Both the position numbers and the translations under genes were made by a program. Positions 8,901-17,698 of a stretch of 43,678 nt of DNA are shown piece after piece. The notes beneath the pieces were generated by a model that saw only the letters and a list, made by a program, of their open reading frames with translations, ran no database searches and was not told the origin of the DNA. Positions within the stretch are counted from its first letter, which is position 1. Each line of letters opens with the position of its first letter. The stretch comes from Bacillus sanguinis (lineage in GTDB: Bacteria; Bacillota; Bacilli; Bacillales; Bacillaceae_G), in assembly GCF_018332475.1 (NCBI RefSeq), contig NZ_BOQB01000010.1, forward strand, positions 1-43,678. Direction: 5' to 3'.

Positions 8901-10371
8901 CATTGGAACAATCGCTGTCGGTATCGCAAAAGCTGGTGCTGATTTTATTAACATTAGCGGATTTGATGGTGGTACAGGTGCTGCACGTATTCATGCACTG
9001 CAACATGTAGGTCTTCCTGTAGAAATTGGTGTGAAAGCCGCTCACAATGCTTTATTAGAAGCGAATATGAGACATAAAGTAGAAATTTGGGCTGATGGTG
9101 GTATTCGAAGTGTGAATGATGCCTTAAAAATCATGCTCCTTGGAGCAAATCGTATTGGATTTGGTACATTATCGATGATTGCAATTGGCTGTACAACTTG
9201 CCGCGGATGTCATCTAGATACTTGTCACGTCGGAATTGCAACACAAATTGAATCTGAAGCACAGGCGAAAGAACACGGATTACGTCGCTTCGTCCCGCGT
9301 GAATTAGAAAGCGCCGTTTCTGGGTTATTACATTTATTCACTACTTTTGGCGTAGAACTAAAACGATTAACAGGAAATCTTGGTTATACAAATTTACAAG
9401 AAATTGTCGGGCGTTCCGATTTATTAGCACAAGTTCGAGGTGAAAATTTATTAGACTTATGTAATTTACTACAAACGATAGAACATCCATCTGTTACAAA
9501 AACGGAACAGATGCCTGAAAAACAATTTGAAACAGTTCATTCCCCTCATTCAAAAGAATTAGTAGGCGTTGGTGTAGAGCAACGCGTTATGGGTGGTCTA
9601 GAATCTTGCTATCGCGTTCGTAGTAAATTATATGAAGACACGAAGCTTGAACCACTTACCTTAAAGTATACGAATGGCTCTATTCCTGGAAATGGGTTAG
9701 GTGCTTACAATAGCGAAAACTTATTTATACACGTAAATGGTGGTGCACAAGATGGTATTGGTAAAACCTCCTTTGGTGGTGGTATTTATATAACGAAAGC
9801 AAAAGGAAAAGACGGCATATATTATAACGGTTCTGTCGGAAAAGGTTTTGGATACGGTGCACAAAAAGGAGCGCTATACGTTCAAGGTAACGCTGATGCT
9901 CGCGCTGGCATTCGCCTCTCTGGAGCAGACATGATAATTGGAGGGCGCATGACAAAGCCACTCCGCGAAAAAGAACGAGGGAATATAGGGGCATACTCCA
10001 ATATTAAAGGTTTCGCTTTTGAATATATGACAAATGGGCGAGCGCTTGTTTTAGGGGATCCTGGCCCATGGATCTGTGCTGGTATGACTGGCGGTGTTGT
10101 TTATTTACGTCATGATTCAAGCTTAGGTTTAACAGAACAGGCCTTAAAAAGAAGAATCGCAAAAGGAGCAAATGTTACATTACAACCAATTAGTAAAAAT
10201 GGTGTGCAAGATGTGACTGAGTTATTGCTAGATTATATTCGTGTATTAAATGAGCATGAGCAATACGAGGAAGTTGCTTTATTAACACCGTTACTCGATG
10301 ATATGCAGCACCAGTTCTTTGAAATTATCCCGAAAAAAGAGCAGGCTGATCCATCTATCTCAACAGAGTGA
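5935..10371 (+). CDS. Glutamate synthase large subunit, without an adjacent small subunit
   Basis: A 1478-residue protein with the full GltB/GltA domain order. The N-terminal class-II glutaminase domain has catalytic Cys in EHDACGIVS (C24; the leading segment would have to be processed). Then come the central domain, the FMN-binding synthase domain, and a C-terminal beta-helix (GNGLGAYNSENL). The 3Fe-4S cysteines are C1086, C1092 and C1097 in GCTTCRGCHLDTC, with the spacing known for glutamate synthases. The enzyme makes two glutamates from glutamine and 2-oxoglutarate. No small NAD(P)H-oxidising subunit lies nearby; the next gene is ygaE. Electrons may come from ferredoxin or from a subunit encoded elsewhere. 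B. subtilis has nothing here between gsaB and ygaE. A GAGGGGGG ribosome site precedes the ATG. Confidence 0.93.
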   Translation: MLNKTNTWTPSLFRDYKNAEHDACGIVSVMEKRKIPTKENIDLCIQSLVKMNHRAGFINGEGDGIGIHIDVPKALWSEKLKNSGYNPTIVDHPHFIVGHFFLNKNANIVNLKNHIRTQLNNENFAILFESDDVINSDALGPLGKQEEPLFWQVALIAENEVTNIEQTLFSVTIKIEENEAIHVASLSRDHVVYKVLGAGDTLVAYYNDLQHPLIASTMTLGHNRYSTNTLSNFFRVQPFSILGHNGEINTIAKLRDQADMIHVPLTAGGSDSQDLNRTLETLLVQYDYSLFEAMDILFPPIINEIKLYEPHLQDLYTYIREAWGHFAQGPAGIISRYKDEAVFSVDSLGLRPVWKVETENSYIFSSEPGVVSPTEYVAEPKPLAPGEKVGLKWNEQDELVLYEYDKYQAQVYDRFKKRVDTKDYHLNLSTPETKEIQGLCDSMQVETKQYVAFGWDREHIQLLEQMATKGVEPIRSLGHDSPLAALDTDRRNIADFIKESVAVVTNPAIDRDREVEHFSTRTILGERPSLLAGAQQPFVVEMLSPIILEGSVAQSIAEELHTITYEQLIQLFNTHSSIATISATFSPAETLQCALNRISSEAITAVTDGASLLLIDDANAHLNGRLWIDPHLVTAKVHQVLSENKLRRNCSLVIRSGALRSLHDIVTLYGLGADSINPYLLFATVNDGTKTPITNLYHALNKGLEKVISTIGIHELRGYGRLYSSIGLHEEIANILQITNFLGSNTLAFSLESLAEDAQMRADDYNNPKVRMRKSFHIFPRIWKAIGDVAKGNSYDDYREKLSELEENNPIAIRHLVQTKETKHVVPAEEVSIRIQNHDLPFIISSMSFGSQNEIAFRAYAEAADQLNMISLNGEGGEIKDMIGKYPHTRGQQVASGRFGVNAELLNSSNLIEIKIGQGAKPGEGGHLPGSKVTAKIAEARNATIGSDLISPSNNHDIYSIEDLAQMITEIKTANQLAKVAVKVPVVPNIGTIAVGIAKAGADFINISGFDGGTGAARIHALQHVGLPVEIGVKAAHNALLEANMRHKVEIWADGGIRSVNDALKIMLLGANRIGFGTLSMIAIGCTTCRGCHLDTCHVGIATQIESEAQAKEHGLRRFVPRELESAVSGLLHLFTTFGVELKRLTGNLGYTNLQEIVGRSDLLAQVRGENLLDLCNLLQTIEHPSVTKTEQMPEKQFETVHSPHSKELVGVGVEQRVMGGLESCYRVRSKLYEDTKLEPLTLKYTNGSIPGNGLGAYNSENLFIHVNGGAQDGIGKTSFGGGIYITKAKGKDGIYYNGSVGKGFGYGAQKGALYVQGNADARAGIRLSGADMIIGGRMTKPLREKERGNIGAYSNIKGFAFEYMTNGRALVLGDPGPWICAGMTGGVVYLRHDSSLGLTEQALKRRIAKGANVTLQPISKNGVQDVTELLLDYIRVLNEHEQYEEVALLTPLLDDMQHQFFEIIPKKEQADPSISTE

Positions 10372-10444
10372 CATAGCTAACTTTCATTTTCAAGAATAAA
10401 TTGACGAAGTACACTTCTCATAGTAATCTATAGTAACAATTTGA

Positions 10445-10472
10445 AACCTGCTGAAATTCAGCAGGTTTTTTT
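10445..10472 (+). terminator. Intrinsic terminator after glutamate synthase
   Basis: A 9-bp stem AACCTGCTG / CAGCAGGTT with loop AAATT is followed by seven T. It separates the glutamate synthase gene from ygaE. Confidence 0.9.
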
Positions 10473-10629
10473 ACTAAAAATTGATGTTTAAAAAGAATTA
10501 GGAAAAAGTATAAATGAATCTTAATTTCTTATTAACGTCACTAAAATATCACTTGCTAACATATTGTAATGAATGTATAGTATCATGTTGTACATTCATT
10601 ATGACAAGAGAAAGGATCTTATTAAGGGT

Positions 10630-11718
10630 ATGAAACTTGGTGCTCGCATTTTAAAAACGGGTATTGCCATCACATTAGCTTTATTTGCTTGTATTTTACT
10701 TCAATTACCGAGTCCGGTATTTGCGGGAATCTCAGCTATCTTCGCTGTTCAACCGTCTGTATACCGCTCGTATTTAACTGCTCTTGAGCAAATTCAAGCA
10801 AACGTCATTGGCGCGGTATTCGCTATCGTATTTGCTACTGCTTTTGGACATAATCCTTTTATCATTGGATTAACATGTATATTAGTAATTGCGCTTACAC
10901 TGCAATTACGATTAGAAAACACAATATCAATTGCTTTAGTAACAGTTATCGCCATTATGGAGTATCAGGGCGAAGATTTCTTTAGTTTTGCCTTACTTCG
11001 CTTTGCGACGATTATGATTGGAATTATTGCGGCTTCACTTGTAAATTTAATGTTTATGCCGCCAAAATACGAAACAAAACTATATCATCGTATCGTTGAT
11101 AATACAGAAGAAATTGTTAAATGGATTCGAATGAATAGTAGGCAAGCTTCTGATTTTACAACGCTAAAAACTGATATTGATCGTATGAAAGAAAAAATGA
11201 TCAAATTAAACCATTACTATTTGCTGTATAAAGAAGAAAGAAGCTACACGAAAAAAGTAAAGTTCGCAAAAATTCGTAAGCTCGTTTTATTCAGACAAAT
11301 GTTAGCGACGACAAGCCGTGCTTTAAGTACGTTAAAATCATTACATCGTACTGAAAATGAACTGCGCTATATGCCAGAAGAATTTCAGGAATCTATTCAA
11401 AACGAACTTGATTCATTAACGCATTACCATGAACAAGTTTTATTAAAATTTATTGGTAAAGCAAAAAAACAACAATCTGTTGAAATGCTTGATGAAGTTG
11501 AAACAGGTAAACAAGAATTAATTGATATCTTTATGGATTATCAAAACAAAGACGATGAGGAAGCGTATAAAACATGGCTACACCTCTTCCCTCTTATTTC
11601 TGCCATTATTAACTATAGTGAAGAAGTAGAGCATTTAGATTTACTTGTGGATAGCTTCTACACATACCATAAACCAGAAGCAGAACTCCAAATCGAAGAT
11701 AAAAAAGAAGACGAATAA
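10630..11718 (+). CDS. ygaE: Aromatic acid exporter-family membrane protein (YgaE)
   Basis: About 362 residues. The first 150 are strongly hydrophobic with several membrane segments (LALFACILLQLPSPVFAG and following). The rest is a charged, helical cytosolic region ending in EDKKEDE. This is the FUSC/ArAE-like family (DUF939-type) whose members are proposed to export aromatic acids; function here is inferred from family only. The ATG at 10630 begins the recognisable N terminus; an in-frame ATG at 10573 would add 19 residues, and the ribosome site is not decisive (AAAGGA 13-19 nt upstream). The position between the glutamate synthase gene and ygaD fits B. subtilis order. Confidence 0.8.
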   Translation: MKLGARILKTGIAITLALFACILLQLPSPVFAGISAIFAVQPSVYRSYLTALEQIQANVIGAVFAIVFATAFGHNPFIIGLTCILVIALTLQLRLENTISIALVTVIAIMEYQGEDFFSFALLRFATIMIGIIAASLVNLMFMPPKYETKLYHRIVDNTEEIVKWIRMNSRQASDFTTLKTDIDRMKEKMIKLNHYYLLYKEERSYTKKVKFAKIRKLVLFRQMLATTSRALSTLKSLHRTENELRYMPEEFQESIQNELDSLTHYHEQVLLKFIGKAKKQQSVEMLDEVETGKQELIDIFMDYQNKDDEEAYKTWLHLFPLISAIINYSEEVEHLDLLVDSFYTYHKPEAELQIEDKKEDE

Positions 11719-11721
11719 AGA

Positions 11722-11753
11722 AAACAGCTCCTTTTACGCTAAAGGAGCTGTTT
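11722..11753. terminator. Bidirectional terminator between ygaE and ygaD
   Basis: A 13-bp perfect stem (AAACAGCTCCTTT, 11722-11734, with AAAGGAGCTGTTT, 11741-11753) and 6-nt loop, with T runs on both strands. The ygaD stop codon (11734-11736) lies at the stem-loop junction, so the stem overlaps the end of that gene. Confidence 0.9.
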
Positions 11754-13494
11754 CTTTTATATGCTGAAGTTGATATAAATTATAATAAAAACCTCTTTTT
11801 TTCATTAACTCTTCATGAGAACCTGTTTCTTTAATTTCACCATCTTCAATGTAAATAATCGTATCCACGTGCGTAATCGTCGCCAATCGATGTGCAATTA
11901 TGATCGTCGTTCGATCAGCAGCTAACGTCTGAAGCGCCTGCTGAATATACCGTTCATTTTCTAAATCTAAAGCGGAAGTCGCTTCATCTAGTATAAGTAA
12001 CGATGGATTCTTTAGAAACACTCTTGCAATCGCTACACGTTGCCTTTGCCCACCAGATAACTTCACACCGCGTTCCCCAACGACAGTATCATAACCATCA
12101 GGTAACTCTATAATAAAATCATGAATTTGCGCAGCTTTGGCAGCTGCAATCACTTCTTCTTCTGTAGCTTTCGGATTTCCATATAAAATATTTGCCCCGA
12201 TTGTATCACTAAACAACAAATTATCTTGCAGTACAATTCCAATATGACTACGTAAATTTCTCATATCATACTTTCTGACATCTATCCCATCTACATAAAC
12301 TGCACCTGAAGAAACATCATAGAAACGAGGGATTAAACTAGCAAGAGATGACTTCCCTCCCCCACTCGCTCCTACAAGTGCTACCTTCTCTCCTGGCAAC
12401 ATAGTTAACGAAAGGTTATGTAATATCTCTTTTTCATCTGAATTGTAACGAAAAGATACATTATCAAATATCACTTCACCATTTAATTTTTTCGTTTGTA
12501 CCGCACTTGGCACATTCACAATATCGTATTTCTCATCTAACAATTCAAACACTCGATCCATCGATGCGAAAGACTGTGTTAATGTTGTAGAGGAATTAAC
12601 AAGACGGCGAAGCGGGCTATACAAACTATCCATATATCCAACAAAGGCAACCATAGTACCTAATGTTAACTGCCCCTGAATTACTTCGTACGCTGCAAAA
12701 CCGATCACAAGTAACGGGCCTAAATCTGTTAACGTATTTACTGCCGAAAATGTTCTCGCCGTCCAACTCGTATGTGTTAATGCTTTTGTCAAAAATTCAT
12801 TATTTCTTTTTTCAAACTGCTTACCCTCATATTCTTCTAATGCAAAGCTACGTGTCACTTGCATCCCTTGAATACGTTCATGTAAATACCCTTGCATCGT
12901 TGCTAACGCTTGTGAACGCTCTTTCGTCAATTTTCGAAGGCGTCCGAAAAAATATTTCACTGCCACTACATAAATAGGTAAAATTAATAGCGCAACAAAT
13001 GTTAATTTTACATTCATAGAAAACATAACAATAATAGCAATAGCAATTGTTGCCGTATCTAACCAAACATTCATCAAACCAGTAATTACAAAGTCCTTCG
13101 TTTGTTCTACATCATGAATGACACGTGAAATAATTTCCCCTGTTTTTGTATTCGAATAATAGCGTAAACTCAACTTTTGCAAATGACCAAAAATATGTTT
13201 TCGTAAATCATATAATATTGTATTTGCGATACGTTGTGCGAAATATTGACGATAATATTCAATTGGTGGTCTTACTACTGCAAAAATAAAAAAAGCAATC
13301 CCAACAGCTGTTACTAATTGAGATGTTTTATCTTGAAGTGACCCTCCGCCTTGAATTACATCATCGATAATATATTTTAATAACCACGGCATAATAAGCG
13401 GAATACCGAATTTAACTAGACCAATCATAATCGTAATAGCAATAAGCCATCGATATGGTTTAACAAATTGTAAATATCTTTTTATACCTTGCAC
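11734..13494 (-). CDS. ygaD: ABC exporter, fused membrane and ATPase domains (YgaD)
   Basis: A 586-residue half-transporter of the MsbA/LmrA multidrug-exporter type. Residues 1-320 form a six-TM ABC type-I membrane domain. The nucleotide-binding domain follows, with Walker A GASGGGKSS, signature LSGGQRQRVAIAR, Walker B LLILDEATSALD and H-loop IIAHRLAT. It would act as a homodimer exporting lipid or hydrophobic compounds; the substrate is unknown. The start is a GTG at 13494 preceded by GAGGGGGG; an ATG two bases upstream is out of frame. It is convergent with ygaE and downstream of ygaC. Confidence 0.93.
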   Translation of the reverse strand: MQGIKRYLQFVKPYRWLIAITIMIGLVKFGIPLIMPWLLKYIIDDVIQGGGSLQDKTSQLVTAVGIAFFIFAVVRPPIEYYRQYFAQRIANTILYDLRKHIFGHLQKLSLRYYSNTKTGEIISRVIHDVEQTKDFVITGLMNVWLDTATIAIAIIVMFSMNVKLTFVALLILPIYVVAVKYFFGRLRKLTKERSQALATMQGYLHERIQGMQVTRSFALEEYEGKQFEKRNNEFLTKALTHTSWTARTFSAVNTLTDLGPLLVIGFAAYEVIQGQLTLGTMVAFVGYMDSLYSPLRRLVNSSTTLTQSFASMDRVFELLDEKYDIVNVPSAVQTKKLNGEVIFDNVSFRYNSDEKEILHNLSLTMLPGEKVALVGASGGGKSSLASLIPRFYDVSSGAVYVDGIDVRKYDMRNLRSHIGIVLQDNLLFSDTIGANILYGNPKATEEEVIAAAKAAQIHDFIIELPDGYDTVVGERGVKLSGGQRQRVAIARVFLKNPSLLILDEATSALDLENERYIQQALQTLAADRTTIIIAHRLATITHVDTIIYIEDGEIKETGSHEELMKKRGFYYNLYQLQHIKETAPLA

Positions 13495-13514
13495 ATAATC
13501 CCCCCTCTAATAGG

Positions 13515-13547
13515 ACAAACCTGCCGGGAAATCCCCTGCAGGTTTGT
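13515..13547. other. Strong hairpin between ygaC and ygaD
   Basis: A 10-bp perfect stem (ACAAACCTGC with GCAGGTTTGT) encloses an inner GGG/CCC pairing. The T run follows it on the plus strand, whereas both flanking genes run on the minus strand, where the hairpin is followed by CCTATTAG. It may act as a minus-strand processing or stability hairpin, or terminate antisense transcription. Confidence 0.55.
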
Positions 13548-13548
13548 T

Positions 13549-14079
13549 TTAATTTCTGTACATTAAATATCTCTCATACCACATATCTACAAAATCTGGC
13601 GCGAATGGCCCTTTTCGTTGATGAATCCATTGTGTTAATTGTGCTACATTCCGTTTTAAAATGGTATCAATAACAGGTGGATACTGCATAATTTGACTAT
13701 GTTTTTCATACTCATCTTCATCTAACAGCGTATATGTCATATCTGGATACACTTTAATATCTAAATCATAATCAATGTACTTCAGTGCTTCAGAATCATA
13801 TGCAAAAGGTGAGCTTAAATTACAATAATAATATACTCCCTCTTCCCTTAACATTCCAATCACATTAAACCAATAGTTTGCATGAAAATAACAAATTGCT
13901 GGTTCACGAGTAATCCATGTTCGACCATCTGATTCTGTCACTACTGTACGATCATTTGCTCCGATCACAAGACTCTGTGTCCCTTTTAAAATTGTTGTCT
14001 CTTCCCACATTCTATGAATGGAGCCATTATGTTTATAACTATGTATTTGTACTTTTTCTCCTTCTTTGGGAAATCCCAT
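13549..14079 (-). CDS. ntdP: DUF402 nucleoside tri-/diphosphatase (YgaC/NtdP family)
   Basis: A 176-residue cytosolic protein of the UPF0374/DUF402 family. Recognisable family segments are [19 protein letters not shown] at the N terminus, HRMWEET, and the acidic stretch [13 protein letters not shown], which in studied homologues supplies metal-binding aspartates. Family members hydrolyse nucleoside tri- and diphosphates with divalent metal; the cellular substrate is uncertain. AAGGGAG lies before the ATG. The neighbours ygaB and ygaD match B. subtilis. Confidence 0.82.
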
Positions 14080-14266
14080 AAATGCTCCCTTCTTTCAACT
14101 GCAAATGCCCTTTGAACTGCATCCACTTTTTTTCTATTATAACTTTTTTGTCGAAATTTTAAAACTAAAGCGACAAGACTCTATTTTTCACACTGAACAC
14201 TATATCCCTAATCTTCTTGGTGACAGGGTTTTTGCTGAATGATTTACAAGCGAGGAAATGAGAATA

Positions 14267-14308
14267 GAAAAAGCCCTTCCTTATTTCTATCTAAAGAAGG
14301 ACCTTTCA
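14267..14308 (-). terminator. Probable terminator after ygaB
   Basis: On the minus strand a stem of about 14 bp with a few G-U pairs (AAAGGTCCTTCTT against AAGGAAGGGCTTT) is followed by a short T run, 20 bp after the ygaB stop. The rest of the 249-bp gap between ygaC and ygaB shows nothing else clear. Confidence 0.6.
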
Positions 14309-14328
14309 CCGGAAGGTAACAATATGTC

Positions 14329-14589
14329 TTATCCTAAATTCGAAATCATTTTTTCAGTTTCAAAAGATTGAATCACACTATTTGTTTGCTCTTCAAATTT
14401 CTCGTGTAATAGTTTTAACGCTAATTCTGTTCTATATATTTCTTGGCGGATAAAATGTAATTCCTTTTTATCGCACTTATCCTTTTCACTCATTTCAATT
14501 TGCTGATACTTCTCTAGATGAGCTTGTAGCTTTAACAACTCATCCATCGTTTCCAATTGTTCCCCTACCAACTTATCAAAATCGTTCAT
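14329..14589 (-). CDS. ygaB: Small coiled-coil protein YgaB
   Basis: An 86-residue, highly charged protein, nearly all predicted helix (MNDFDKLVGEQLETMDELLK then long Glu/Lys/Gln-rich heptads), consistent with a coiled coil. Position between sspE and ygaC matches B. subtilis ygaB, whose function is unknown. An AAGGGGG ribosome site precedes the ATG. No catalytic motif or signal sequence is seen. Confidence 0.75.
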   Translation of the reverse strand: MNDFDKLVGEQLETMDELLKLQAHLEKYQQIEMSEKDKCDKKELHFIRQEIYRTELALKLLHEKFEEQTNSVIQSFETEKMISNLG

Positions 14590-14734
14590 TACTTACCCCC
14601 TTTTAGACTTATTTATCAGTTATGATTCCTCATTACATATTTCTAATCTTTAACTTCCTTCTCCTTTGACTACATTTGTTGACTTATTAGAAGTTATGTC
14701 GTTCACTTTCTTTTCATTACCATGCTCCAGGCAC

Positions 14735-14771
14735 AAAGAAAACACTTCTCCTGAGTTAGAGAAGTGTTTTT
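14735..14771 (-). terminator. Intrinsic terminator after sspE
   Basis: A 10-bp stem AACACTTCTC / GAGAAGTGTT with 8-nt loop; on the minus strand it runs into TTTTCTTT. It starts 6 bp after the sspE stop. Confidence 0.85.
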
Positions 14772-14777
14772 CTTTCA

Positions 14778-15059
14778 TTACTGATTTGAACTAGAAGATT
14801 GTGATTGTTTTGCAGCTGATTGTGCATTTTGTTTTTTCACAGCATGCACGTCTGTTTCAGTTGCAAATTCAGTACCATAACTAGCGTTTGCACTTTGTGC
14901 ACCAGAAGCTTGTGCTTTCTTTGCTTCTGATTGTGCGTTTGCTTGTTTTACTGCTTGTACATTTGTTTCAGTCGCAAACTCTGTACCATAACTAGCATTT
15001 GTACTTTGAATGCTAGCGCCAGAAGTTGCCTTGTTATAACCTTGTTGTTTTTTACTCAT
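14778..15059 (-). CDS. sspE: Gamma-type small acid-soluble spore protein SspE
   Basis: A 93-residue Gln/Ala/Ser/Asn-rich protein with two tandem repeats, beginning [12 protein letters not shown] at residues 21 and 58. Each repeat contains a TEFATE site matching the spore protease GPR cleavage pattern. Gamma-type proteins do not bind DNA; they are an amino acid store degraded at germination. The ATG at 15059 has GGAGGTGAG upstream; an in-frame 11-residue extension covers that ribosome site and is rejected. Expression would be expected from sigma-G in the forespore, but I could not place a convincing sigma-G promoter. In B. subtilis fabL lies beside sspE; it is absent here. Confidence 0.95.
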   Translation of the reverse strand: MSKKQQGYNKATSGASIQSTNASYGTEFATETNVQAVKQANAQSEAKKAQASGAQSANASYGTEFATETDVHAVKKQNAQSAAKQSQSSSSNQ

Positions 15060-15184
15060 CTTTCTCACCTCCACAATCAATAATGTAACCAATTGACTTA
15101 AGAGTTATCCGTAATTTTCTTTTAAAAAAATTCTGCATATATCTCCCATCACTCATTCAAACTATAGAAAATGGAGGTGGAAAT

Positions 15185-15409
15185 ATGTATATAGGACGCG
15201 ATATGACTGAACTAACGATGGTTTCAAAAAGTGAGTGGCAAGAAGATGAATTAGCTTATTTTCATCATTCATTACAACAGATTCTGCCTTATTTAAATGC
15301 AGAGGGTCAAAGTATTTACAAAGAAATTGTAATAGAAATTGAAACAAGAGGCGGCTTACAAGAAGGTGAGGCTAGTTGGACTCATGGAACAAAAATTTCT
15401 TACGATTAA
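15185..15409 (+). CDS. yfhS: YfhS-like small protein
   Basis: A 74-residue soluble protein starting MYIGRDMTELTMVSKSEWQ, with a GGAGGTGG ribosome site. Length, order next to mutY and sspE, and the general sequence fit B. subtilis YfhS, reported to affect sporulation; mechanism unknown. It is acidic and mostly helical with no membrane segment. It is convergent with mutY across a shared terminator. Confidence 0.75.
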   Translation: MYIGRDMTELTMVSKSEWQEDELAYFHHSLQQILPYLNAEGQSIYKEIVIEIETRGGLQEGEASWTHGTKISYD

Positions 15410-15441
15410 AAAAGTGTTCCCTATCTAGGGAACACTTTTTT
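15408..15441. terminator. Bidirectional terminator between yfhS and mutY
   Basis: A 14-bp stem (AAAAAAGTGTTCCC with its complement) and 6-nt loop TATCTA; T runs on both strands. It overlaps the last bases of the yfhS stop and ends 2 bp before the mutY stop. Confidence 0.92.
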
Positions 15442-15443
15442 AT

Positions 15444-16541
15444 TTATTGCATCGTAATTTTCTCAACGCAATTCTCATAAATCGTACGATGCGATTTCGA
15501 GAAAGGTAACTGCTCAAATGCTTCTTTCGATACAAATTTCAATGTATCTGTTTCAACAATATCACCGGTTACTTTTCCGTAAAATACGAATATATCCCAA
15601 GTGCGATGTGTAAACGTATGTTGCACATTCATTGCGTATTCTTCAATGGAAATCGAGAGCCCAAATTTTTCTTTCATATAATCTGTAAGCTGCTCCTTCT
15701 GATTCCGAATCCCTTCGCCAAGTTCCGCATTCGGAAACTCCCACATATTAGCTAATAACCCGGTACTTGGACGTTTATTAATGACGTAACGACCATCTTC
15801 CGTTTGCAGTACTCCTGCAACAATTGGTACCATCGTAGGAGCCTTCGCTTTACTTTTTACTGGCAACTCCTTTTGAACACCTTCAGCATATCCCCTGCAA
15901 TGCTCACGTACAGGACAAAGTAAGCATGCTGGATTTTTCGGAATACAAATGAGTGCCCCTAACTCCATTAAACCTTGATTAAAATAAGATGGATTTTCAG
16001 ACGAAATAATTTCACGCACAATTTCTTCAAACACTTTTCTCGTTTTCGGTTTTGCGATGTCATCCCATACTGATAAAATGCGAGATAATACACGCATAAC
16101 ATTTCCGTCAACCGCCGGCTCTGGTATACCATATGCGATACTTAAAATAGCACCTTTTGTATAGGGGCCGACTCCTTTTAATTTTTCGATTTTCTTTACA
16201 TCACTCGGTACGACCCCGCCGTATACTTCTTTTACTTCTTTTACGGCCGCGTGTAAATTTCGTGCTCTAGAATAATATCCTAAACCTTCCCATGCTTTTA
16301 ACACTTCTTCATCATCCGCATTTGCCAAAGCTTCTAGAGTAGGAAACTTCCCCATAAAATTCGCGTAATATGGTTTTACAGCTTCTACCCTCGTTTGCTG
16401 CAACATAATTTCTGAAACCCAGACGCGATATGGATCTTTATTTTTACGCCACGGTAAGTCGCGTTGCTCTTTTTCAAACCAACCAATTAAATCATTTTGA
16501 AACTGCTCTATGTTAAAATTATTTAATATTTCAAGTGTCAA
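15444..16541 (-). CDS. mutY: Adenine DNA glycosylase MutY
   Basis: A 365-residue base-excision enzyme that removes adenine mispaired with 8-oxoguanine. The HhH-GPD core has catalytic E44 in SEIMLQQT, the helix-hairpin-helix [10 protein letters not shown] (121-130) and catalytic D145 in [11 protein letters not shown]. The 4Fe-4S cluster cysteines are C199, C206, C209 and C215 (C-x6-C-x2-C-x5-C). A C-terminal NUDIX-like domain (about 230-365) recognises 8-oxoguanine. Order (yfhP, mutY, yfhS) matches B. subtilis, where mutY was first named yfhQ. It is divergent from yfhP. Confidence 0.97.
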   Translation of the reverse strand: MTLEILNNFNIEQFQNDLIGWFEKEQRDLPWRKNKDPYRVWVSEIMLQQTRVEAVKPYYANFMGKFPTLEALANADDEEVLKAWEGLGYYSRARNLHAAVKEVKEVYGGVVPSDVKKIEKLKGVGPYTKGAILSIAYGIPEPAVDGNVMRVLSRILSVWDDIAKPKTRKVFEEIVREIISSENPSYFNQGLMELGALICIPKNPACLLCPVREHCRGYAEGVQKELPVKSKAKAPTMVPIVAGVLQTEDGRYVINKRPSTGLLANMWEFPNAELGEGIRNQKEQLTDYMKEKFGLSISIEEYAMNVQHTFTHRTWDIFVFYGKVTGDIVETDTLKFVSKEAFEQLPFSKSHRTIYENCVEKITMQ

Positions 16542-16691
16542 ACTTGATCCCCCTCATTTTTTTGCATATAAGTACTATTATAAAGATTTTAGGAAAAAAT
16601 TTAAGTAAGATGACATAGGAAATAGAAGGCAAAGGACTTGAGGTATCGAATAAAAAGAGTTACATTAATAAAAAAACGGAGGTGGATTTCT

Positions 16692-17672
16692 ATGGATACA
16701 GCCACTCACCTTGTTATGGGCGTTACTCTAGGCAGTTTGGCCACGTTAGATCCAGCCATAGCACAAAGTGATATTGGGCCACAAGCAGTTATGCTCGCTA
16801 CAATTGCCGGTTCCAATATTCCTGACATCGATACAGTTTTAAAATTGCGTAATAACGCTAAATATATAAGAAATCATCGCGGGATTACTCATTCCATTCC
16901 TGCAGTAATTCTTTGGTCATTCCTTATAAGTGGCATCTCTTTCGCCTTTTTTTCAGACGCTCCATATTTGCATCTACTACTTTGGTCATTTATTGCCGTC
17001 TTTCTTCATGTCTTTGTGGATATTTTCAATGCATACGGCACACAGGCATTACGGCCCTTCACAAAAAAATGGGTAGCGCTCGGTATCATTAATATATTCG
17101 ATACCGTCATTTTCTTTATTCATCTACTCGCAATTGCTTGTATGCTCGTAGGTTCCCATAAAGGGTATACGGCCTTATCAGCTTATATATTGATGATTGT
17201 TTACTATATCGGGCGGATTATGATGCATAGAAACATACGTAGCGTCGTATATAAACGTTTCAATAACGTTGAGAAGATAATCATTTCCCCTTCTTATCGA
17301 TTTTATCATTATCATTTAGCAATCGTTACAACTGATTATTACTACGTTGCTAGATGGCATCGTGGTAACATCATGGTATATGATAAGTTCGACCGGGTAC
17401 CGTTCCCAGACAATGCTATTATGCGCGCTGCGAAACAAGATGAAAATATCTCAGCATTTTTATCATTCTCCCCTGTGTATCGCTGGGACGTTTTCGATTA
17501 TGATCATTATTATGAAGTTCGATTCATTGATTTGCGATATCGCAGTAAAGATTATTATCCATTCGTTGCAATCGTTCAACTCGATCATAATTTAAATATT
17601 ATTAGTTCCTATACAGGATGGATTTTTAGTGAAGAAAAACTTCGAAAAAAGCTGGAGTTACTTCCACATTAA
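16692..17672 (+). CDS. yfhP: YfhP, YdjM/DUF457-family membrane metal-dependent hydrolase
   Basis: A 326-residue membrane protein. The N-terminal half has conserved polar motifs between hydrophobic segments: MDTATHLVMG, NIPDIDTVLK, NHRGITHS and HVFVDIFNAYG. These His/Asp residues are typical of the YdjM (DUF457) family. TM segments lie at about 60-80, 100-120, 130-150 and 160-180, followed by a soluble C-terminal domain. The ATG at 16692 follows GGAGGTGG at ideal spacing, so an 18-residue upstream extension is rejected. B. subtilis YfhP has been described as a negative regulator; enzymatic activity is unproven. Confidence 0.85.
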   Translation: MDTATHLVMGVTLGSLATLDPAIAQSDIGPQAVMLATIAGSNIPDIDTVLKLRNNAKYIRNHRGITHSIPAVILWSFLISGISFAFFSDAPYLHLLLWSFIAVFLHVFVDIFNAYGTQALRPFTKKWVALGIINIFDTVIFFIHLLAIACMLVGSHKGYTALSAYILMIVYYIGRIMMHRNIRSVVYKRFNNVEKIIISPSYRFYHYHLAIVTTDYYYVARWHRGNIMVYDKFDRVPFPDNAIMRAAKQDENISAFLSFSPVYRWDVFDYDHYYEVRFIDLRYRSKDYYPFVAIVQLDHNLNIISSYTGWIFSEEKLRKKLELLPH

Positions 17673-17698
17673 AAAAAGCGACTTAAGTCGCTTTTTTT
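17671..17698. terminator. Bidirectional terminator between yfhP and yfhJ
   Basis: A perfect 28-bp palindrome (AAAAAAAGCGACTT and its complement) with A/T tails. The stop codons of both convergent genes (yfhP ends 17672, yfhJ ends 17697) lie inside it. Confidence 0.9.

Noticed and set aside
15060-15092. An N-terminal extension of SspE
   Set aside because: It would cover the strong ribosome site of the recognised SspE start at 15059.
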